A DNA stretch of 7,138 nucleotides from Clostridiaceae bacterium (GTDB taxonomy: Bacteria > Bacillota > Clostridia > Saccharofermentanales > DTU023): contig JAAYEX010000044.1 in assembly GCA_012728535.1 (NCBI GenBank), positions 1-7,138 of the forward strand, written 5' to 3'. Under the pieces are notes generated by a model that worked only from the letters and a program-made list of their open reading frames with translations, did not search any database and was not told where the DNA came from. The position numbers and the translations under genes were made by a program. The stretch's first letter is position 1; the number at the start of each line of letters is the position of its first letter. Positions 1 to 4,777 of the stretch are shown here, in pieces.

Positions 1-549
1 CTTATTCTTGATCGCGGCAGACATGGCGATTGCATTCACAGGCGAAGTCCAGATATGTTCATCCACAGGTCCATGGTCATCGTCATGATCATGGTCGTGA
101 TCATGGTCACCCGCCACTTGAATGATCCCGCTGGTAACCTCTTCACGCAGATCCACAAAATCCATCATGCGCAGAGTATTCTCGGGCTTTATTCCCCCTG
201 ATTCCAACAGTCGGTTGACCCAGGTCTCGGAACTTCCTCCGTTATAGATGAATAAATCCGCTTCATTAAGCAGTATGATGTCCTGCGGTGACGGCTCGTA
301 AGCATGAACATCTACGCCGGCGGGCATCAACATTCTCACATCAGCCTGATCTCCCGCAATACTGCGTGCAAAATCAAAAGAGACAAACAAAGTTGTTATA
401 ATTTTCAGATCCGCATCAGAACTATCATCCGGGCTTTTGCTGCAAGCACTGACCATACCGACCAGGACAAGCAGCATAGCGATTAAAACAGTAGCGGCTA
501 AAAACATTTTCGCAGACCGTTTTACACTTCTTTTGGAAAATCTATTCAT
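1..549 (-). CDS. znuA: Zinc ABC transporter substrate-binding lipoprotein, ZnuA/AdcA type (C-terminus beyond left edge)
   Basis: This is the surface-anchored binding protein that captures Zn2+ and hands it to an ABC permease (cluster A-1 family). Only the first 183 codons are present; the frame runs off the left edge without a stop. A basic N-terminus and hydrophobic stretch (about residues 14-33) end in the lipobox V-S-A-C with lipidated Cys36. Family landmarks follow: ITTLFVSFDFA near 51-61, the first metal-ligand His at H82 (DVHAYEPSPQD), the IYNGG segment near 101-105, and an Asp/His-rich flexible loop at 148-159 with five His. The second ligand His is H165 (DEHIWTSPVNA). The His-rich loop favours zinc over manganese. 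The ATG at 549 has AGGG five bases upstream. The permease and ATPase genes would be expected further left but are not visible. A Mn-binding homologue is the main alternative and seems less likely. Confidence 0.93.
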   Translation of the reverse strand, partial: MNRFSKRSVKRSAKMFLAATVLIAMLLVLVGMVSACSKSPDDSSDADLKIITTLFVSFDFARSIAGDQADVRMLMPAGVDVHAYEPSPQDIILLNEADLFIYNGGSSETWVNRLLESGGIKPENTLRMMDFVDLREEVTSGIIQVAGDHDHDHDHDDDHGPVDEHIWTSPVNAIAMSAAIKNK

Positions 550-579
550 CTAATCCCTAATTTCTTCTTAATCTTAACT

Positions 580-593
580 ATATTGCCCAATAT
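580..593. promoter_or_regulatory. 14-bp palindrome, candidate metalloregulator operator
   Basis: ATATTG-CC-CAATAT is a perfect inverted repeat with six-base arms and a two-base centre. It overlaps the edge of the -10 box and the predicted start site of the znuA-type gene, which is the usual place for a repressor that shuts off metal uptake when the metal is plentiful. It does not clearly match a Zur, AdcR or MntR consensus I can recall, so the regulator is unassigned. It also lies in the divergent region upstream of the plus-strand SDR gene. Confidence 0.45.
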
Positions 594-620
594 TTTACCA
601 TTAGCGCAAGAGCATGTGAA
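592..620 (-). promoter_or_regulatory. Sigma-A-type promoter of the zinc-binding lipoprotein gene
   Basis: On the minus strand, TTCACA (620-615, five of six matches to TTGACA) is followed by a 17-base spacer and TAAAAT (597-592, five of six matches to TATAAT). This places transcription start near 585 and gives a leader of about 36 bases before the ATG at 549. It is the best promoter match I found in the window. Confidence 0.65.
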
Positions 621-690
621 AAGGAGTAACAAGTTCCTGTCTTTTCTTTTATAGATCGCATAAACTGGTGCGGATAAGAAGATTTTCCGG

Positions 691-697
691 AAGGAAG
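691..697 (+). promoter_or_regulatory. Ribosome binding site deciding the SDR start
   Basis: AAGGAAG ends six bases before the ATG at 704. It supports this start over the in-frame GTG at 668, which would add 12 residues ahead of the Rossmann fold. Confidence 0.7.
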
Positions 698-703
698 ACA
701 ATC

Positions 704-1474
704 ATGCCAAAAGACAAGCTGCTGATAACAGGAACTGATTCTTATATCGGGCAAATGCTCTTAATGGAGCAGTCGCTGCTGGATGCCTTCAACTGGGTCG
801 AGCTGAAGCGTAATATGAGAAAAGAAGATATCATCAGCAATCTGTCTGATGCAAAGTTCCTTCTGCATCTTTTTGAGACAAAAAGTGGATCTGAAGACAG
901 GCTGATCACCGACAATGCAGGCTATACTGAACAACTCATTAACCTGATGGAAGAAAGCGGACATAACTTGCCTTTTATTTATGTTTCCTCTGACTATGAT
1001 GACTCAGCATATGGGCGCAGCAAACTGCTCAGCGAACAGTTGATTCGCGAGTATGGGCAGCGCCGGCGTATACGGAATATGATCTACCGACTGCCTATCT
1101 TGATGGGGGACCGCTTGTACCTTGATGAGGCCAATCCCCTGCATGATTTGTGCTATCAATTGATCTTTGACCAGGAGACAATTATCCTGCCTGACCGGCA
1201 AGAGCATAAATTCGTTGATATCAGAGATGTGACGAGGGAGATTGCAAGGGCACTCAGCGGCAGGGCTTTTTATGCCACTGTCGACCTCTCTATTTGCGTT
1301 GTCCCCTCGGAACACTATGCCGACTGGAAGCGTGTTCTTTCTATCTTAAGAGAGATCAAAGAAAAGGGAGAGGATTACCCTCTCCCCGAGTTTAGAAAAA
1401 GCTCGCTAGAATACAAACTCTATCTAACTTATCATTCACTTCTGGACTACTATTCCACCAGAAACATTAAATAG
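704..1474 (+). CDS. Short extended-SDR family NAD(P)-dependent epimerase/reductase-like protein
   Basis: This 256-residue protein has a Rossmann-type dinucleotide-binding fold of the extended SDR class. Visible motifs are TGTDSYIG (9-16, the glycine-rich loop with Ser in place of the middle Gly), YVSSD (93-97), the catalytic-type YGRSK (103-107, YxxxK), YRLP (128-131) and FVDIRDV (170-176). The order and spacing of NAGYTEQL, YGRSK, YRLPILMG and FVDIRDV recall the SDR half of CapF/WbjC-type sugar-nucleotide reductases, but the C-terminal cupin half of those proteins is absent. Substrate is unknown; sugar-nucleotide chemistry is an inference. I chose the ATG at 704 because AAGGAAG (691-697) lies six bases upstream. 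An in-frame GTG at 668 has no ribosome binding site. The gene is divergent from the znuA-type gene and its last 25 bases overlap the opposite-strand msrAB frame. Confidence 0.82.
   Translation: MPKDKLLITGTDSYIGQMLLMEQSLLDAFNWVELKRNMRKEDIISNLSDAKFLLHLFETKSGSEDRLITDNAGYTEQLINLMEESGHNLPFIYVSSDYDDSAYGRSKLLSEQLIREYGQRRRIRNMIYRLPILMGDRLYLDEANPLHDLCYQLIFDQETIILPDRQEHKFVDIRDVTREIARALSGRAFYATVDLSICVVPSEHYADWKRVLSILREIKEKGEDYPLPEFRKSSLEYKLYLTYHSLLDYYSTRNIK
1353..1386 (-). terminator. Intrinsic terminator of the nuclease-msrAB unit, embedded in the SDR coding sequence
   Basis: Read on the minus strand, GGGAGAGG (1386-1379) pairs perfectly with CCTCTCCC (1373-1366) across a five-base loop and is followed by TTTTCTTTGAT. 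This is a classical Rho-independent terminator, 64 bases past the msrAB stop codon at 1450. It lies inside the plus-strand SDR gene, where the same bases encode about residues 217-228. On the plus strand no T-tract follows, so it should act only on minus-strand transcripts. Confidence 0.8.
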
Positions 1475-2496
1475 CCATAGCCTTCAGCTTCCATTTCTTC
1501 CAGAGCAATGAAGCGAAGGGCGGCACTGTTGATGCAGTAGCGCAAGCCGCCGAGTTCTTTCGGCCCGTCATCAAAAACATGTCCCAGGTGGGAATCCGCT
1601 GAACTGGAGCGGACCTCGATCCTCTCGCGGTAAAGGCTATGGTCCTTATAGTAATCAATCATTCCCTTGCTTATCGGCTTCGAAAAGGAAGGCCAGCCGC
1701 AGCCGGAATCAAACTTATCCGTGGAACTGAAGAGGGGCTCACCGCTTACGATGTCAACGTAAATGCCTTTTTCCCTGTGGTCATTAAACTCATTATCAAA
1801 GGGTCGCTCGGTTGCGCCGTCCTGCGTCACTCTATATTGGAGATCAGTTAAATCCTGACGTAAATCTTCGTCAGATGGGCGGTCGTATCTCTGCTTATCG
1901 CCAAGCTCTACCGCGAATCTCTCGAACAGCTCCGGATCGACTCTCTCGCCTTCAGCCCGACTCTCTTTCAGTTCGGGAACAGCCAGCTCTGCTTCTGTCA
2001 GAGGCAGGTCTGCCAAATTTAAATTGACATGACAATAACCGCCGGGATTCTTGTCCAGATATTCCTGATGGTAAGCTTCCGCTTCATAAAAATTATTCAG
2101 CGGGTGGACTTCTATCACGATCCCTTTGGAGTAATCCTTGCGTCTGGCATCGATGTAGTCACAGATTTCATCAAAATCATCTTCATCTACATAATAAATA
2201 CCCGGGCGATATTGATTTCCGATGTCATTGCCCTGACGATCAGCGGTAGTAGGGTCAACAATGCGGAAAAAATGCGCCAGTACTTCTCTGAGACTTAACT
2301 GTTCGGCATCATATTCAAGTTTCAAAGTTTCCGCAAAGCCGGTGTCACCACGCAGAACGTCATGATATGTCGGATCTTCCGTTTTCCCATTGGCATAGCC
2401 GACTTCCGTACTTATCACGCCCTTTGCCAAGCGCTGATAATAGCCTTCAACGCCCCAAAAACAGCCTCCGGCCAGATATATTGTTTTCTTATTCAT
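1450..2496 (-). CDS. msrAB: Bifunctional methionine sulfoxide reductase MsrA-MsrB from an internal start (alternative product)
   Basis: The last 348 codons of the fused frame form a complete standard-length MsrA-MsrB protein beginning MNKKTIYLAGGCFWG. Its ATG at 2496 has AAAAGGAG with an eight-base spacer, the strongest ribosome binding site near this gene. MsrA reduces methionine-S-sulfoxide and MsrB the R form, restoring oxidised proteins. Made from this start the protein lacks a signal peptide and would stay in the cytoplasm. In the MsrB part the two CxxC zinc motifs of the E. coli type are replaced (DIVSGEP and RSSSADSHLGH), as in the zinc-free Neisseria/Streptococcus type. That this product is made is inferred from the ribosome binding site. 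It shares every codon with the C-terminal part of the longer frame. Confidence 0.8.
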   Translation of the reverse strand: MNKKTIYLAGGCFWGVEGYYQRLAKGVISTEVGYANGKTEDPTYHDVLRGDTGFAETLKLEYDAEQLSLREVLAHFFRIVDPTTADRQGNDIGNQYRPGIYYVDEDDFDEICDYIDARRKDYSKGIVIEVHPLNNFYEAEAYHQEYLDKNPGGYCHVNLNLADLPLTEAELAVPELKESRAEGERVDPELFERFAVELGDKQRYDRPSDEDLRQDLTDLQYRVTQDGATERPFDNEFNDHREKGIYVDIVSGEPLFSSTDKFDSGCGWPSFSKPISKGMIDYYKDHSLYRERIEVRSSSADSHLGHVFDDGPKELGGLRYCINSAALRFIALEEMEAEGYGYLMFLVE

Positions 2497-3249
2497 AGGA
2501 TTATCTCCTTTTCTTTTGTCATTAAGCTCAGAATCATTTCGCCAGATACCGAGATTCTCAGATTTGGCGTCTGCTTCCAGTTCTTTCAGATAATCATGAA
2601 AGTGGGTGTTAGGGCGGTAACTCTTGACCTTAACCAGGCCAAATCGGGCTAAAAGCTCATTCAACATTATATTTTCGTCCAGATAGACGTAAGCCAGCAT
2701 GCGATCGTACTGATCATATTTTTCTGTATCAAACTGCAGCCAAATGCTTGCTCCGGGCTCAATTAATGCAGTAACAATGCGAGAAACATTCTCACCTTCC
2801 ACAGTACGCAAATTTTCGTCGTGGTGTGAAAAAGATTCAGGCGCATCAATGCCGATAAGACGCAGGCGTTTACTTTGACCATCAATCTTTATGACCAGGG
2901 TATCGCCATCAACTACACGTTCCAGCAAAGCCGCCTGAAGGTTTTTTAGATCAGCCTTTCCACTCGGGCGCAAGGCATTGAAGTCAGGGGCAGCTTCACT
3001 AAGAGCAAGAGTGTATTTAAAGATCTGATCGTCGTCCAGGACTTGTTGCTGATTCAGGGCCGGCAGTTCTTCTACCGGCAGGCCGGGACCTGTAGCTGTC
3101 GGCTGACCGGTATTTTCAGGCTGTGGAAGATCTAATAGTGAACAGCCTGTGACAGACACAATGATGGTAAAGGCCAGAAAGATGCTCCACAGGGCTGTAA
3201 GCGGTCTTTTTATTATATTTAAACGTGATTTCAGCCTTCTCACGTTCAT
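1450..3249 (-). CDS. msrAB: Lipoprotein: staphylococcal-nuclease-like domain fused in frame to MsrA and MsrB
   Basis: One uninterrupted 599-residue frame holds four modules. A signal peptide with lipobox V-T-G-C (Cys36) predicts an exported, membrane-anchored protein. A Pro/Thr-rich linker leads to a thermonuclease-like domain (about 110-238). Its DGDT (114-117), R130, D135, E138 and R183 match the calcium- and phosphate-binding residues of staphylococcal nuclease, so activity is predicted. A 14-residue hydrophilic linker then meets MsrA (about 255-410; GCFWG with catalytic C263, QGNDIGNQYR, and GGYCH with C406 as likely resolving Cys). MsrB follows (about 465-585; SGCGWPSF with C517 resolving, HLGHVF, RYCINSAALRF with catalytic C572). 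The start is uncertain: the ATG at 3249 lacks a clear ribosome binding site, and an in-frame TTG at 3264 has only a weak GAG-type one. A real fusion, two in-frame genes without a stop, or a sequence error over a stop are all possible. Confidence 0.85.
   Translation of the reverse strand: MNVRRLKSRLNIIKRPLTALWSIFLAFTIIVSVTGCSLLDLPQPENTGQPTATGPGLPVEELPALNQQQVLDDDQIFKYTLALSEAAPDFNALRPSGKADLKNLQAALLERVVDGDTLVIKIDGQSKRLRLIGIDAPESFSHHDENLRTVEGENVSRIVTALIEPGASIWLQFDTEKYDQYDRMLAYVYLDENIMLNELLARFGLVKVKSYRPNTHFHDYLKELEADAKSENLGIWRNDSELNDKRKGDNPMNKKTIYLAGGCFWGVEGYYQRLAKGVISTEVGYANGKTEDPTYHDVLRGDTGFAETLKLEYDAEQLSLREVLAHFFRIVDPTTADRQGNDIGNQYRPGIYYVDEDDFDEICDYIDARRKDYSKGIVIEVHPLNNFYEAEAYHQEYLDKNPGGYCHVNLNLADLPLTEAELAVPELKESRAEGERVDPELFERFAVELGDKQRYDRPSDEDLRQDLTDLQYRVTQDGATERPFDNEFNDHREKGIYVDIVSGEPLFSSTDKFDSGCGWPSFSKPISKGMIDYYKDHSLYRERIEVRSSSADSHLGHVFDDGPKELGGLRYCINSAALRFIALEEMEAEGYGYLMFLVE
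2494..2512 (-). promoter_or_regulatory. Internal Shine-Dalgarno and start codon for MsrAB inside the fused frame
   Basis: On the minus strand AAAAGGAG (2512-2505) is followed by eight bases and an ATG (2496-2494). The same bases are read through as the linker DKRKGDNP between the nuclease and MsrA. A strong, well-spaced site exactly at the usual MsrA N-terminus suggests independent translation of MsrAB. Confidence 0.75.
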
Positions 3250-3264
3250 TTCACATTTGTTCAA

Positions 3265-3397
3265 ATTTCCACTCTTTCAAAGTCACATGTTACGAGTATT
3301 CTAAGATCGTAGCTTAAATGCTACTAACACCTCTTCATACGTCTCCTCTGGTAAGGGCTCCGTCGGAGCCCTTATCAATTTTTTAAGAAAAATATAG
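3265..3397. other. Intergenic gap between mtaD and the nuclease-msrAB frame
   Basis: This 133-base gap holds the strong hairpin described separately and a small inverted repeat GTAGC-N6-GCTAC (3309-3324). On the minus strand there is also a four-codon frame, ATG AAG AGG TGT TAG (3338-3324), with GAGGAG four bases upstream. A possible minus-strand -10 (TAGAAT, near 3298-3303) has no matching -35, so I do not call a promoter for the nuclease gene. Confidence 0.4.
3350..3384 (+). terminator. Strong intrinsic terminator oriented for plus-strand transcripts
   Basis: GGTAAGGGCTCC (3350-3361) pairs with GGAGCCCTTATC (3365-3376) across a three-base loop, forming 12 pairs including one G-U. AATTTTTT follows on the plus strand. 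On the minus strand the core ten pairs still form, but no T-tract follows, so it is a poor terminator for mtaD. The nearest plus-strand gene upstream is the SDR gene, ending 1.9 kb earlier. The element may stop antisense transcription, end an unrecognised RNA, or act as a structured leader for the nuclease-msrAB message. Confidence 0.65.
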
Positions 3398-4720
3398 TCA
3401 GGAGCCGGATCGAATGAGCTCCAATTTTTCATCCCTGATTCTTTGGGCCTGTCGGATAATCTGCTCTATATCGAGTGTCGGCCAGGACCCGTCACGATAC
3501 AAGACTTTTCCATTAACCATTGTAAGTGCTATATCTGAAGACTGGGCTGTAGTAAATAAATTATCCGTAGGATCATAGACCGGCTGCATATGAGGTGCGC
3601 TGAAATCCACAATCGTCAGGTCAGCTGCCATACCTGCTGCCAGGCTTCCGGTATCACTTCGCCCCTGAGACAGGGCGCCGTTGAAACTGGCCATTTTCAA
3701 AAGTTCGGCTGTTGACAGGAAAAGCGGATCGCGTTCTACACCTTTTTGCACGTATGAAGCCAAAGTGATCTCTTCAAGCATGTTTAGATTATTATTGCTG
3801 GAAGCTCCGTCGGTTCCAAGACTGATACGTATGCCGTATTCTTTCCAGGCACGCAGACGGGCGATGCCGCTGCCAAGTTTGAGATTGGAAGTGGGGCAAT
3901 GGCAAAGTGTCACATCATAATCGCGCAGGATTTCCAAATCACTGTCTTCAAGGTAAACGCCGTGTGCTGCGACAGTTGGCAGGTCAAAAAGTCCCAGGTC
4001 TGCGAAATATTCTGTAGGCGTCTTTCCCTGATGACGGATCTTGCATTCCTCATGCTCTTTCAGGGTTTCCGATAAGTGGACCTGCATGCGAAGTTTGCGT
4101 TCTTTGGCATAGTCCAGCAGTTCTCCTGCCAGAGAGGGTGCCGAAGAGTACTCGGCATGAAGGGCTGCGTCAATCACAAGCAGGCCATTAGAAGTCTTGC
4201 TCAATTCCAGTGCCTTTTCCGTCTCACGGTAGGCAGCGGTAAGCTTGAATTTGTCATTGGGACCTCCGGCCAGAGATCTGCCCAGGTTCGCCTTGATGCC
4301 ACTTTCCAGGACAGCACGGCCGATACCTTCGATCCGCATATACATATCATTAAATGAGGTCACTCCGCTCTGAAGCATTTCCGCTATGCCGAGCAGGCTG
4401 CCCCAATACATATCTTCTTCCGTCATATGATCTTCGAAAGGATAGATTCTGTCCTCCAGCCAGTCATGCAAGGCCAGGCCCTCGCCATAACCACGCAATA
4501 AAGTCATGGGAACATGGCAATGCGCATTGACAAAACCGGGAATCATCCCCTTATTGCTGCCGTCATATATTTCTTCTGCTTCAGCAATCTCCTCAAATTC
4601 AGGTAAAGAACGGGGGTCCTCCAAACCCAGATAACGGATTTTTTCTCCTTCAACTAAAACAAAGTGTCGCGGTAAAATTTCACCGTCTGAATTAAATACA
4701 GTGATATTGCTAAATAGCAT
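3398..4720 (-). CDS. mtaD: 5'-methylthioadenosine / S-adenosylhomocysteine deaminase (amidohydrolase)
   Basis: This cytoplasmic metal-dependent deaminase converts S-adenosylhomocysteine to S-inosylhomocysteine, and methylthioadenosine and adenosine to their inosine forms, clearing by-products of S-adenosylmethionine use. The 440-residue protein has the family's usual length. Landmarks are PGFVNAHCHVPMTLLRG with metal ligands H67 and H69, a further His in ALHAEYSSAP (H188), QVHLSE with H215 and E218, AAHGVY with H253, HCPTSNLKLGSGIA (274-287), and GTDGASSNNNLNM with the catalytic and metal-binding D304. I chose the ATG at 4720 because AGGAG (4730-4726) lies five bases upstream; an in-frame TTG at 4738 would lie before that site. 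The start is 57 bases after the penicillin-binding protein stop with no terminator between, suggesting co-transcription. Related deaminases such as guanine or triazine amidohydrolases are the alternatives, but the motifs fit MtaD best. Confidence 0.92.
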   Translation of the reverse strand: MLFSNITVFNSDGEILPRHFVLVEGEKIRYLGLEDPRSLPEFEEIAEAEEIYDGSNKGMIPGFVNAHCHVPMTLLRGYGEGLALHDWLEDRIYPFEDHMTEEDMYWGSLLGIAEMLQSGVTSFNDMYMRIEGIGRAVLESGIKANLGRSLAGGPNDKFKLTAAYRETEKALELSKTSNGLLVIDAALHAEYSSAPSLAGELLDYAKERKLRMQVHLSETLKEHEECKIRHQGKTPTEYFADLGLFDLPTVAAHGVYLEDSDLEILRDYDVTLCHCPTSNLKLGSGIARLRAWKEYGIRISLGTDGASSNNNLNMLEEITLASYVQKGVERDPLFLSTAELLKMASFNGALSQGRSDTGSLAAGMAADLTIVDFSAPHMQPVYDPTDNLFTTAQSSDIALTMVNGKVLYRDGSWPTLDIEQIIRQAQRIRDEKLELIRSGS

Positions 4721-4725
4721 AAGCT

Positions 4726-4730
4726 CTCCT
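4726..4730 (-). promoter_or_regulatory. Ribosome binding site deciding the mtaD start
   Basis: AGGAG on the minus strand, inside AAAAAGGAG, ends five bases before the ATG at 4720. It rules against the upstream in-frame TTG at 4738, which precedes this site. Confidence 0.8.
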
Positions 4731-4777
4731 TTTTGCAAATCTTGGTGACGGATACTCCAACTAAACTCTGATCAGAC

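Noticed and set aside
65..115. Repetitive CATGATCATGG-like sequence near the left edge
   Set aside because: It is explained by alternating His and Asp codons in the metal-binding loop of the ZnuA-type protein, not by a DNA repeat element.
621..690. Possible plus-strand promoter for the SDR gene (TATAGA or TAAACT as -10)
   Set aside because: No candidate had an acceptable -35 at 16-18 bases, so I did not list a promoter.
668..703. An upstream GTG start for the SDR protein adding 12 residues
   Set aside because: No ribosome binding site precedes it, while the ATG at 704 has AAGGAAG six bases upstream and begins right at the Rossmann fold.
1639..2652. Plus-strand open frames of 70-96 codons antisense to msrAB and the nuclease
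   Set aside because: They mirror a well-supported minus-strand coding sequence, show no recognisable domains, and I saw no convincing ribosome binding sites for them.
3397..3425. Weak hairpin GGAGC-N12-GCTCC with a T-rich stretch at the mtaD stop (minus strand)
   Set aside because: Only five base pairs with a 12-base loop, overlapping the stop codon; too weak to call a terminator.
4767..4776. Perfect palindrome TCTGATCAGA just after the penicillin-binding protein stop
   Set aside because: No loop and no T-tract, so not a terminator; ten-base palindromes of this kind occur by chance.
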